This document shows positions 35,881-43,983 of a stretch of DNA of 64,000 nucleotides, one piece after another. This DNA is from Lachnospiraceae bacterium XBB2008 (GTDB lineage Bacteria > Bacillota > Clostridia > Lachnospirales > Lachnospiraceae). The position numbers and the translations under genes were made by a program. Within the stretch, counting starts at the first letter, position 1, and each line of letters begins with the position of its first letter. The notes under the pieces are model-generated. The model saw nothing but the letters and a program-made list of their open reading frames with translations. It did not search any database and was not told the DNA's origin. The stretch is from positions 321,745-385,744 of the forward strand of contig FMVL01000004.1 of assembly GCA_900102235.1 (NCBI GenBank), given 5' to 3'.

Positions 35881-36753
35881 TTAGTCTTTCGGGGTGATGC
35901 CGGCTTCGATAAGCTGCTGGCGATATACATTGGCTTTTGCAGCTTCGGCTTCCACTTCGGCTTTCGCTTTAGCTAGCATTTCAGCTTTCGCTTTTTCAGC
36001 CTCTGCTTTACTATCAGCGTTAATCTTAATCTGTCTCGTCAGTTCTATTTTAAGTTCTGCTATCTCATCTGCAAACAATTCGTTTACGGCTTGACACATA
36101 TCCTTATCCTCCCTCTTTATCCTGTACATCAGGGGCGTATTTGCTCCGGTGAACACGTTCATTACGGTATCTGCTAAACTCTTGTGTTTACTGTCCAATC
36201 CCGGGATTTGGTCTATTATACCTTGAACATGTTCCTTAGTCCCGTTTAATGTAAGTCCTTTCAGCCATGCATGTCCTTCATCGGTCAATCGGCTCGTGAT
36301 GATCAACTGGGTTTTAAATGGTGATCTGCCCGACAGCTCATATATGCCCGGATATATCTCCTCAGTCTCCACACCTGCCCCTGGCAACTGCTTAAACAGT
36401 TTATGCGGCATCGTATCCCGGACTAGGGTCATCGTATACGCATCCGTGGCATATTCATCATAGTCGTGTCTCTCATATAGATATCTGCATGTATAACTCA
36501 GGACTTTGTAGTATTCTCCGATATCTAATATATCATTCGGGTTCTTGTACTCTATTATGTTGAATTTGTTAAATATCGCTCCGATCTCGTTGACTATACG
36601 GATGTCCCGTCTCTTCTTGATGATCAGCAGATCAAAGCGCTGCTTCCTCGTATCGAGGAACTGTTCTTCGTAGAACTCGAGGCTTTTTTCATTCGCCATC
36701 AGTTCCAGTTTCATCGCCGACACGAATCCTGCGTGCCAATCAATGTTTGACAT
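35881..36753 (-). CDS. Rpn/PD-(D/E)XK-like putative nuclease-family protein
   Basis: The 290-residue protein starts MSNIDWHAGFVSAMKLEL and has QRFDLLIIKKRRDIRIVNEI and FNIIEYKNPNDILDIGEYYK. The D...EYKN pattern resembles a PD-(D/E)XK nuclease core as in Rpn/YhgA-like proteins. The last 70 residues are rich in Lys, Ala and Glu (KAEAEKAKAEMLAKAK), probably a coiled coil. The upstream ATG at 36783 is rejected because AAAGGAGA lies 7 nt before the chosen one. A good promoter and about 150 nt of leader precede it, so it is transcribed on its own. Its role in the glycan locus is unclear; family assignment is moderate. Confidence 0.6.
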   Translation of the reverse strand: MSNIDWHAGFVSAMKLELMANEKSLEFYEEQFLDTRKQRFDLLIIKKRRDIRIVNEIGAIFNKFNIIEYKNPNDILDIGEYYKVLSYTCRYLYERHDYDEYATDAYTMTLVRDTMPHKLFKQLPGAGVETEEIYPGIYELSGRSPFKTQLIITSRLTDEGHAWLKGLTLNGTKEHVQGIIDQIPGLDSKHKSLADTVMNVFTGANTPLMYRIKREDKDMCQAVNELFADEIAELKIELTRQIKINADSKAEAEKAKAEMLAKAKAEVEAEAAKANVYRQQLIEAGITPKD

Positions 36754-36910
36754 ACATAATCTCCTTTCATTATAAATTTTCAATTAAGGCGTTTCAAGTG
36801 GAGTAATGGCGACAATCGCCTGCACGAAATGTGCTAAGTATGCGGCATGACAGAACGCATGCCGGATAAAATATTAACTCCGTCTGAGCCTGCAAATGCT
36901 CAGTGGAGTA

Positions 36911-36939
36911 AATATAGCATAACTTGTATTCAATGTAAA
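36911..36939 (-). promoter_or_regulatory. Sigma-A-type promoter of the Rpn-like gene
   Basis: On the minus strand TTTACA (-35), a 17-nt spacer and TATATT (-10) with an upstream TG dinucleotide (extended -10) form a good housekeeping promoter. Transcription would start near 36904 and run through a leader of about 150 nt holding two hairpins, CGGCATG/CATGCCG and GGCG/CGCC. Confidence 0.6.
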
Positions 36940-36983
36940 GGAAGCAATTCTGGTTAGAATGCGACCATCGCGAACAATGTATG

Positions 36984-37907
36984 TCAGATGCAGGTTTCTC
37001 TTTTTGTCTGCAGGATCATGCCTATCACCTCGCGAAAGTCAGTATCATGATCCCAACCGGTGATATTGCGCAGTTTGGTTATGTCCGGCTCTATGGATAC
37101 GCTCGATCGGGCGCTTCCGAATGTCATGACACTATTGCTTCCGGCCAGATCATGGATCTCCTCTATGAACGAACGCAAGGGTCTGGTATCCCTCGAGGCT
37201 ACATTGACTATGTGATCGTCCTCCGGGGGCAGGCTGTCTGCATTCTCAGCGAGCAGTCTTATACATGCGGCGCAGTCGTCCGCGCTCATGAAGTTCCACA
37301 TCTGGGTGCACGCTCCGTATTCCATGGGCTCGCCGGCCTTAAATGCGCGGCATGATGATGCTATGACGGACCATGGATGATCGCCCACGCCTATCACGCT
37401 GAAGAGCCTGACATGGATGTAGTTCATGGAACCGGCTTCTCTGTATCCGCCATAGGCATACTTATAGAACGCCACCTTCCATCTGCCGTATGCATCATAC
37501 GGTTCAGAGGGCATGTCCTCGCGGCATGGGCCGGATAAGCGTCCGTATTCCGCCCTGGAACCGGAATCCAGGAATACTCTGCATCCAAGCTGTTTCGCTG
37601 TCTCGTAAGCACTTACGGCATATTCATAGTTGGCTTTATGTATTGACTCATCATCTATATCGTCTCTGTTCACTCCTCCCCAGGCAAGGTGTATGAATGT
37701 ATCATATTTTTCCTCGGGAAACAAATCCGGACTGATACGGCCGGCGGTATCCGTGATGATATGGATCATGCTCAGATCTGCAGATGAAAGTTTCAGACGT
37801 GAAGGATCGCGGACCACGACATATACATCCGCGCCTTTCTCTAGATATTCCTTAAGCACGTATGAACCGATGAATCCGGTCGCACCGGTGATGATCACGC
37901 TTCTCAT
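36984..37907 (-). CDS. Extended SDR (NAD-dependent epimerase/dehydratase family)
   Basis: The NAD(P) loop is VIITGATGFIGSYVLKEYL, followed by FIHLAWGGVNRDDIDDES, RVFLDSGSRAEYGRL, and AYGRWKVAFYKYAYGGYREA, where Tyr-x-x-x-Lys is present as YGRWK. The substrate half has HVRLFSVIGVGDHPWS and MWNFMSADDCAACIRLL. The serine of the triad is in the strand DSGSRAEYG. It is related to the SDR part of the fused protein just upstream (similar HLAW and GSRAEYG / GSQAEYG strings) and overlaps it by 4 nt. The pair probably carries out successive oxidoreduction or epimerisation on one activated sugar. Confidence 0.83.
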   Translation of the reverse strand: MRSVIITGATGFIGSYVLKEYLEKGADVYVVVRDPSRLKLSSADLSMIHIITDTAGRISPDLFPEEKYDTFIHLAWGGVNRDDIDDESIHKANYEYAVSAYETAKQLGCRVFLDSGSRAEYGRLSGPCREDMPSEPYDAYGRWKVAFYKYAYGGYREAGSMNYIHVRLFSVIGVGDHPWSVIASSCRAFKAGEPMEYGACTQMWNFMSADDCAACIRLLAENADSLPPEDDHIVNVASRDTRPLRSFIEEIHDLAGSNSVMTFGSARSSVSIEPDITKLRNITGWDHDTDFREVIGMILQTKRETCI

Positions 37908-40063
37908 CGACTCATCTCCGTGATCTTATCATCCATGAGTACGAGGATGCCGGGCACGGGAGTGAACTTCTCCCTGATGATGCCCGCTATCTCCGCAGTG
38001 TATCCGGGTGCGACTATCAGTATCGCATCGACGGGATCCGTGGAGTAATGCGCGGGAGGAACTATGGGGATGTGGCTGGCAGGCGCATATCTGCCCTGCT
38101 TGAAGGGCGCCGAGTCTATGATATACTCCACTCTGCCGCCGAGTCCCGTGGATGATGCGAGGGTGAATCCCTGATGGCTTGCACCCCATATGGCCAGGCG
38201 TTTACCTTCTGCTTCTGATTCCGATATCAGTGAGTTGATATCCTCGCTTATGGTCCGGTAATTGTCGCTAAGACAGGTTATATCCGTAATTCCGCCCGTA
38301 TACTTGGGAACATGACGCGATGTATCTCCGTCAAAGCGTACCATGATCTCCCAGGTATCACGGTTTACTATGCGTGTTTCGAGCACTTCATATCCGCATC
38401 CGATGAAGAGTGCCTCCAGAGCCTCCCTCGTATAATATGCCAGATGGTCTCTTAAGAGTTCGTAGTAGCCGTCATTTTCCAGGACATACTCGAAGCTGGG
38501 GACTGTCACAAGACCTAACGCCCCGGGCTTTAAGTTCCGGCCTATGCAGCTTAGCATGTCCCTGGGATCGGGCTGGTGCTCGAGGAAGTTAAACTGTACG
38601 AATCCGTCATACGGGCCGCCCGGGATCTCGTAATCTCCCTCGGCGAAGCCTTCATAGACGGTCAGGCCGCTGTTTTGTGCTTCTTCGACCGATCCTTGTT
38701 TGTGTTCGATACCGGTCACAGTCACATCGACTCCGTGCATATCCGGCATGTCTTCCCACAGATGCATGAATTCGCCGCGCCCGCAACCTATCTCTACGAT
38801 GGATGCCTGAGTTATGCCGCCTCTGCTCATAAGCTCGAGGAGTCGGTCGTACTCTTCGTGACGGAGCGTGCGCATGGTGCTGCTGCCTCCGCCTGCACGG
38901 ATCACATCCCGGTAGTAGGAGACAGGCTCGTTGGACAGCTGGATCAGTCCGCACTTCGGGCACTGGCACATCTTAAGCGTTATGGGTTTGTCGCTGTCCA
39001 GATGATCCGCATCCGGGATATCCTGCGCGGATGAGGGCATGTCAGGGAATTCCGACAGAAGTGTTATGGGGGAGTCGCAGATGATGCAGCGTGGGGTGTG
39101 TTCGTCTGAAGATGCAGGTCCGGGCTTAGCGATCTCGTCCGAGAACCACTGTATGGTCTTTCTTATTCCATCCTCAAAGCTTGTATGAGGTACGAACCCT
39201 GTATCCGCCGTAAGTTCGGATATGTCTGCTTCGAGGCGCATGATCTGATTAACACTGTACGGAACTTCGCCGTATCCGATCTCAGTTTTCGGATCTATAG
39301 CGTCACGGACTGCGTTCATATAGTCCTTCAGCGGACGGGATGAGCCGGTACCGATCGGATATACTTTTCCGCTCACTCCCCGCTCGCCTATTGCGTACAG
39401 TGCGTCTGCGAGATCTGCTGAATATATGTAGTCCCAGCGCTGTTCGCCGGGGGTGGCCGGGAAGCGCTCGCCGTTCCGGAGTTTTGTGATAAGAGAAGGG
39501 ATGAGCATGTAGTCACAATCACCGGGGCCGTAGGCGCTTAGAATCCTGGTCCAGATATGATCGATGCCAAGCTGTTCGCATCTGATGCGGCTGAGGTTCC
39601 CCGCACAGAGTTTGGCTGCACCGTAGGGGATCTCGGGATTGGTGGGAGTATCTCCGCGTAAAGGTGCATCACTTCTGCCGTATTCGGCCTGGGAACCCGC
39701 GCCGATGAAACGCCTGCATCCGTATGCGGCGGCAAGTTCGACCGCGTCAACCGTGAAACGGATATTGTCGATCTGAGGTGATATGTCCATCCGACCTGAG
39801 TGCGATGGCGCTGCCCAGGCAAGGTGGTAAAACACGTCATAGCCTTCGTTGGTGTCAGGCATCATTTCATGCATATTCGCGAGGCCGCACTCTCTGACGG
39901 TCACAAGAGGATGCTTCGGGATCCTATCCATACGTTTAGAGTCAGGGTTCACCAGCGCAAGGACTTCCGTACCTTCTTCTATGCATTTGCCTATCAGGGC
40001 GAGGCCGATCATGCCGGTCGCGCCTGTTATGATGATTTTTTTTATCGGGTTTGAATCATTCAT
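37904..40063 (-). CDS. Fusion of SDR epimerase/dehydratase and sugar C-methyltransferase
   Basis: The N-terminal 315 residues are an extended SDR: KIIITGATGMIGLALIGKC, FYHLAWAAPSHSGRMD, RRFIGAGSQAEYGRSD and ILSAYGPGDCDYMLIPSL. A zinc-finger-like stretch starts the second part (CIICDSP then CQCPKCGLIQLS), followed by a SAM site VEIGCGRGEFMHLW, FVQFNFLEHQPDPRDML and HLAYYTREALEALF. The end is a Rossmann domain RLAIWGASHQGFTLAS with YIIDSAPFKQGRY. Zn-binding, SAM and C-terminal Rossmann parts are the known layout of 3-C-methyltransferases of deoxysugar pathways. Joining an SDR in front suggests one protein making a C-methyl-branched sugar. No strong ribosome site precedes the ATG. Confidence 0.85.
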   Translation of the reverse strand: MNDSNPIKKIIITGATGMIGLALIGKCIEEGTEVLALVNPDSKRMDRIPKHPLVTVRECGLANMHEMMPDTNEGYDVFYHLAWAAPSHSGRMDISPQIDNIRFTVDAVELAAAYGCRRFIGAGSQAEYGRSDAPLRGDTPTNPEIPYGAAKLCAGNLSRIRCEQLGIDHIWTRILSAYGPGDCDYMLIPSLITKLRNGERFPATPGEQRWDYIYSADLADALYAIGERGVSGKVYPIGTGSSRPLKDYMNAVRDAIDPKTEIGYGEVPYSVNQIMRLEADISELTADTGFVPHTSFEDGIRKTIQWFSDEIAKPGPASSDEHTPRCIICDSPITLLSEFPDMPSSAQDIPDADHLDSDKPITLKMCQCPKCGLIQLSNEPVSYYRDVIRAGGGSSTMRTLRHEEYDRLLELMSRGGITQASIVEIGCGRGEFMHLWEDMPDMHGVDVTVTGIEHKQGSVEEAQNSGLTVYEGFAEGDYEIPGGPYDGFVQFNFLEHQPDPRDMLSCIGRNLKPGALGLVTVPSFEYVLENDGYYELLRDHLAYYTREALEALFIGCGYEVLETRIVNRDTWEIMVRFDGDTSRHVPKYTGGITDITCLSDNYRTISEDINSLISESEAEGKRLAIWGASHQGFTLASSTGLGGRVEYIIDSAPFKQGRYAPASHIPIVPPAHYSTDPVDAILIVAPGYTAEIAGIIREKFTPVPGILVLMDDKITEMSR

Positions 40064-40080
40064 ACTTTTTTGATCTGTGT

Positions 40081-41952
40081 TCAGTTGAAACGGTTGGATT
40101 CATACTCATCTCTTGGCAGGAACGGGAACATATCGTCCATGGAGGGGGATACTATGCTGCCATCAGGCATTACCTTGGATGAGAGTTTCGGTACGAAGTT
40201 CTGATCCGGGTCAACGATCACATTGATGAATACGGGACCGTCTGTGTTAAGCGCTTCGTCTATCACGCTTCGGACAGTTGACTCGTTATCGGTCTCCAGA
40301 TACTTAAATCCGAATGCCTGCGCAGTAAGTTTAAAGTCGGGGAAGCCTACCCCGCTTCCGGGATCCAGGCCTATAAGCGCTGTTCCGAAGAGATTGCGCT
40401 GGGTCTGACGGATCGAGTGATAGCCGTTGTTATTGAGGACGAAGAGTTTTACGTTCAGGTTGTTGTAGGAGATGGTCTCCAGTTCCTGGATATTCATCAT
40501 GAGGCTGCCGTCGCCGTCGATGCAGAGGACACGGTTTGAATCATCGCCTGCTGCCGGGTCTGGTCCTGTCTGCCTGGCTACTGCAGCGCCGAGAGCAGCG
40601 GGCAGGCCGTATCCCATCGCTGCGCATCCCGAATTCGTGTACATCCTCTGACCGAGTTTTATCTTCGCACCCTGGAACGTCATGACGCAGGCGCTGCCAT
40701 TGCCCAGAGTCACAACATCGGTGTCTGCCATCGCATCGAAGAGCTCGTCAACGAATACATAAGGGTTTAAGAGTTTGTCGGTGCCGTGGTATTCCGGCAG
40801 ACATGCGGGGTATTTGCGGACCATGTCGTAGGTCCAACGTAGCCAGCGGTCCCTATCGGTGCCAGGCACCGTTACGGAATTGTTACGGAAATCGTCATTT
40901 TGTAATACTTTTGTAATGGTGCCTGGCACCATTGTCAGGAATTCGCGGACGTCGCCGTGGATCTTCATGTCGGGGATGAATGTGGGCTTGTTGAGCTCCG
41001 CTTCGTCGATATCGACCATGATCTTGTAGGCGTTCTTCGCGAAGTCGTGCTTGTTGTAAGTGATCGTACGGATGTTCATGCGGCTTCCGAGCACGAGGAG
41101 CACGTCACAGTTCTGGACTATGAAGGCGCTGCCTCTCGTACCCTCACGGCTCGGTGACCCCGCATAGAGCGGATCTTCGTATGCCACGAGATCCCCGCTG
41201 TTCCATGCGACCGCCACAGGCACCCGGAGCGCACGTGCTGCCTGAAGGAGCAGGTCCTGAGAATCTGACAGTCTGATCCCGCTTCCCGCAAATATGAGCG
41301 GTGCTTTGGCCTCGGACAGGCGCCTGATGACTTCAGCAACATCCTCTTCTTTGATATGAGGAACCAGGCTTTCTTCGTCAAGTCCCTCTGCTTTCGGATC
41401 GAAATGCTTCATCTCCACACCGTCTACCGGTGCTCCCTGGATATCCAGCGGGATGTCGAGCCATACCGGGCCTTTGCGGCCGGTGTTGGCCAGATGCCAG
41501 GCTTTCTCTATATGGTACGCAACCTCGGTGACATCGTTTATCATCGCACAGTACTTGGTCATGTTGGCAACAGAGTGGATGATATCAAATTCCTGGTCTC
41601 CGAGCTGTCTTAAGTTAAGATCCGGGACTGACGGCAGGGTCGTCTCTCTCTTGACCTGGCCCGATAACACGAACATCGGTATCGAATCGAGCCAGCCGCC
41701 CATCACGCCTGTGATCGCGTTGGTACCGCCGGGCCCGCTCGTTACGCACACGCTCGCTATGCGGCCTGTCAATCTTGCATAGCTCTCAGCCGCTATAGCG
41801 CACCCCTGCTCGTTGTGATTGTATATGGTCCTGATCTTCGGGTGGTGTCCGAGTGCATCGTTTAGATGCATCGCACCTCCGCCTGTGATCATGAAGTTGT
41901 CGGTCACTCCCTTTTCCACCAGGAAGTTAGCTATGTATTCCGCTGCTTTCAA
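40081..41952 (-). CDS. Thiamine-diphosphate enzyme of the acetolactate-synthase family
   Basis: The start is a TTG with GGAGGAG 8 nt upstream. All three ThDP domains are present. The Pyr domain has NHNEQGCAIAAESYARLTG with the catalytic Glu, and CVTSGPGGTNAITGVMGGW. The central domain has PLIFAGSGIRLSDSQDLL. The PP domain has VLCIDGDGSLMMNIQELE and LFVLNNNGYHSIRQTQ, the GDG-NN motif. In sugar loci this family (for example YerE) adds a two-carbon unit from pyruvate to a keto-sugar. Residues about 342-365 come from an inserted palindromic DNA element and have no counterpart in the family. The protein is otherwise intact. It lies three bases after the HAD phosphatase gene. Confidence 0.87.
   Translation of the reverse strand: MKAAEYIANFLVEKGVTDNFMITGGGAMHLNDALGHHPKIRTIYNHNEQGCAIAAESYARLTGRIASVCVTSGPGGTNAITGVMGGWLDSIPMFVLSGQVKRETTLPSVPDLNLRQLGDQEFDIIHSVANMTKYCAMINDVTEVAYHIEKAWHLANTGRKGPVWLDIPLDIQGAPVDGVEMKHFDPKAEGLDEESLVPHIKEEDVAEVIRRLSEAKAPLIFAGSGIRLSDSQDLLLQAARALRVPVAVAWNSGDLVAYEDPLYAGSPSREGTRGSAFIVQNCDVLLVLGSRMNIRTITYNKHDFAKNAYKIMVDIDEAELNKPTFIPDMKIHGDVREFLTMVPGTITKVLQNDDFRNNSVTVPGTDRDRWLRWTYDMVRKYPACLPEYHGTDKLLNPYVFVDELFDAMADTDVVTLGNGSACVMTFQGAKIKLGQRMYTNSGCAAMGYGLPAALGAAVARQTGPDPAAGDDSNRVLCIDGDGSLMMNIQELETISYNNLNVKLFVLNNNGYHSIRQTQRNLFGTALIGLDPGSGVGFPDFKLTAQAFGFKYLETDNESTVRSVIDEALNTDGPVFINVIVDPDQNFVPKLSSKVMPDGSIVSPSMDDMFPFLPRDEYESNRFN
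40858..40930 (-). repeat. 73-bp palindromic element, inserted in frame in the ThDP-enzyme gene (copy A)
   Basis: The element has 13-bp ends that are palindromes themselves: GGTGCCAGGCACC on the left and GGTGCCTGGCACC on the right. The middle has tandem GTTACGGAA and TGTAAT units. Read on the coding strand it adds 24 codons (VPGTITKVLQNDDFRNNSVT, then VPGT) without breaking the frame, in the linker between the central and PP domains. A shorter relative lies at 53.3 kb. Confidence 0.88.
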
Positions 41953-41955
41953 GTC

Positions 41956-42471
41956 TTATACTCCTCCGTATATCTCATCGACCAGCTTGTCCCACTCGCC
42001 GCGCTCTCTGAATATGTGCTCGATCACATCACGCATCGCACCGTGCCCGCCGTTATACGGGCTCACGTAGTCCGCGATATCGAGCACCTCCCTGCAGCTG
42101 TCCGCCGGGCATCCGACGAAACCGCAGAGTTTCATGGAAGGCAGGTCGTTGATATCATCACCGATATAGCCGATCTCGTCACGCTCGATCCCGCGTTTGG
42201 CCATGTATTCTTCTATAAAGGTCTTCTTAGGACGGATGTTCTGATAGAGTTCCTTAACCTTGAACTCCTGCATCCTGCGGGTAGTGGCTGCGCATTCTCT
42301 CCCGGTGATCACGATGATCTCTATCCCGCCGCGCTGTGCCGCAAAGAATCCCGCGCCGTCCTTGGTGGAGAAGCGCTTGAGTTCGTTTCCGGTATCATCG
42401 TAGTAGATGCCTGAGTCGGTCATCGTGCCGTCCACATCGACTATCATGTATTTCAGTTTATTTACATCCAT
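41956..42471 (-). CDS. kdsC-like: KdsC-type HAD phosphatase
   Basis: The 171-residue protein has the class C0 HAD motifs: YMIVDVDGTMTDSGIYYDD (nucleophile Asp-x-Asp), IIVITGRECAATTRR, KKTFIEEYM and IGYIGDDINDLPSMKL. KdsC enzymes, which are tetramers, remove phosphate from 8-phospho-Kdo or 9-phospho ulosonic acids. Because a ThDP enzyme and a DRE-TIM aldolase are its neighbours, its substrate may be a phospho-2-oxo-sugar acid made by the aldolase (inference). It is distinct from the HAD domain fused to the CMP-synthetase at the left end. Confidence 0.87.
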   Translation of the reverse strand: MDVNKLKYMIVDVDGTMTDSGIYYDDTGNELKRFSTKDGAGFFAAQRGGIEIIVITGRECAATTRRMQEFKVKELYQNIRPKKTFIEEYMAKRGIERDEIGYIGDDINDLPSMKLCGFVGCPADSCREVLDIADYVSPYNGGHGAMRDVIEHIFRERGEWDKLVDEIYGGV

Positions 42472-42498
42472 GGTGATCTTTCCTTTTAAACTCGATCC

Positions 42499-43854
42499 TT
42501 ATATAAGGAACATCATATAAGGAGGAATCTTTATTATCTCATCTTCTTTGGAATAGTTTTTGGGATGAACTATTATTTGTCTGTCAATTCTCTTCCTGAA
42601 AATGTCTTTGAACGCTTCAAGTGATGTTGTAGTATAGTTTTTTGCCGATTTTACCTCGATGGGACTGATCCGAAACTTTGTCTTGCTATCATTTGAAATT
42701 ATGAAATCGATCTCAATGTCATTCCTATGCTTTTTTTCACTGTATCTGGTATAAAAATACAATTTTCTACCTGATGCGGTGATCATCTGCGCAATGACAT
42801 TTTCGTATAGCATCCCCCGGTTCAATGAAAGCTTTCCGTCCATGATCTGCTTATAAAGTCCCTCTTCCATGATCTCATTTTCAGTGAATGCCTGGCTTAC
42901 AAGAAGACCGGTATCGCCCATATAGCATTTGACATAAGAATCATTTTTATTTAGTGCAAGTCCGACATTCGGATCATTACACTTGTAGCAAAGATTACAG
43001 ATCATTGAATCCCCAAGCCAGAATAAAGGTTCATCATATCTGTCAAAGGTTCCGTTTTTATCAACCTCACTTAATATGATTCTTTTCTCATGTGTTGATA
43101 AGAATCCCGGCAGGTTTTCGAAGATGGCTGATACTTTCGATTTATACTTTTTTGCGGCTTTTTTGATATCATCTTTGTAAAGTTCAAGAATATCTCTTTT
43201 CTCGATATCTGCGGCATGAAAATCGCGACCGTTTTCCTTGTAAGCGACAACGGCCTGAGGCATTCCACCCACAAGCATATATTCAGTGAACAGTCGCATA
43301 GCCTTTGTATGCATCTGTCTGTCTAAAGGTACGCCTTCTTCAAAACATTTTTTTATGTATTCCAGAAGGATCTCTTCACCCATATAGATCATAAATTCTT
43401 CAAAATCTACCGGGTACATCTGTATCTTTCGCTCTTCAGACGGAATGGTTATTTTTTCAACATTTTCTTTTATGGATATGAGCGATCCTGTTTCAATATA
43501 ATCATAGCGGCCATCAGCAACCAGATACTTTATTGCTTCTCTTGCTTTCGGATACTTCTGGATCTCATCAAATATGATCAGAGATTCCCTGGGATAAAGC
43601 CTTGAATTGTATTCAAGTGAAAGTGTTTGAAAGAACACATCCAAAGAATCAAGATCATCGAATGCATCCTTTATCTTCTTCTTTGCCTTGTTAAAATCTA
43701 TGAGAATATATGATTTATATTCTTTCCGGGCAAATTCCTCCACAACTGTAGACTTCCCGATCCTTCTGGCCCCTTCAACTAAAAGTGCCTTCTTTCCGTT
43801 AGTCTCATTTTTCCAGTCTAATATTTTGTTGTAGATTTTCCTGTCTATTTCCAC
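42499..43854 (-). CDS. AAA ATPase with DUF4143 domain
   Basis: The P-loop is LLVEGARRIGKSTVVEEF, Walker B SLIIFDEIQKYPKAREAI and sensor-1 ETGSLISIKENV. The C-terminal part has the DUF4143 pattern (YENVIAQMITASGRKLYFYTR, then IEIDFIISND and SPIEVKSAKNYTTTSLEAF) resembling a PD-(D/E)XK fold with D...EVKS. This is a frequent clostridial family of unknown biological role. A GTG with AGAGGA upstream gives the start MEIDRKIYNKILDWK; a TTG eight codons earlier lacks a ribosome site. It interrupts the glycan genes between the phosphatase and aldolase, and its codon use looks more AT-rich than its neighbours, so it is probably inserted cargo. Confidence 0.85.
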   Translation of the reverse strand: MEIDRKIYNKILDWKNETNGKKALLVEGARRIGKSTVVEEFARKEYKSYILIDFNKAKKKIKDAFDDLDSLDVFFQTLSLEYNSRLYPRESLIIFDEIQKYPKAREAIKYLVADGRYDYIETGSLISIKENVEKITIPSEERKIQMYPVDFEEFMIYMGEEILLEYIKKCFEEGVPLDRQMHTKAMRLFTEYMLVGGMPQAVVAYKENGRDFHAADIEKRDILELYKDDIKKAAKKYKSKVSAIFENLPGFLSTHEKRIILSEVDKNGTFDRYDEPLFWLGDSMICNLCYKCNDPNVGLALNKNDSYVKCYMGDTGLLVSQAFTENEIMEEGLYKQIMDGKLSLNRGMLYENVIAQMITASGRKLYFYTRYSEKKHRNDIEIDFIISNDSKTKFRISPIEVKSAKNYTTTSLEAFKDIFRKRIDRQIIVHPKNYSKEDEIIKIPPYMMFLI

Positions 43855-43871
43855 GAAATCTCTGTCCTCTA

Positions 43872-43951
43872 TGCGCAAAGTATATTACAGGCGTTTGCTC
43901 GCCAGTGCGCAAAGTATATTGCAGGTGTTTGCTCACCAGTACGCAAAGTAA
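43872..43951 (-). repeat. 34-nt tandem repeats (2.3 copies) with compensated mini-hairpins
   Basis: Two full copies (43872-43905, 43906-43939) and a partial third begin TGCGCAAAGTATATT. Each contains a short inverted repeat around GCAAA-type loops. The stems are GGCG/CGCC in one copy and GGTG/CACC in the other, so both halves of the stem changed together. They lie directly upstream of the DUF4143 ATPase gene, in its leader. Confidence 0.75.
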
Positions 43952-43983
43952 TGATATCACAAAATCACAGGAGTACGCAATGT

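Noticed and set aside
41956-42471. Kdo (LPS) biosynthesis role for the KdsC-like phosphatase
   Set aside because: KdsA, KdsB and lipid A genes are absent and the rest of the window is of Gram-positive type; the neighbours suggest another 2-oxo sugar acid.
43872-43951. Direct repeats considered as a CRISPR array
   Set aside because: The copies abut without spacers and there are no cas genes nearby; they are plain tandem repeats.
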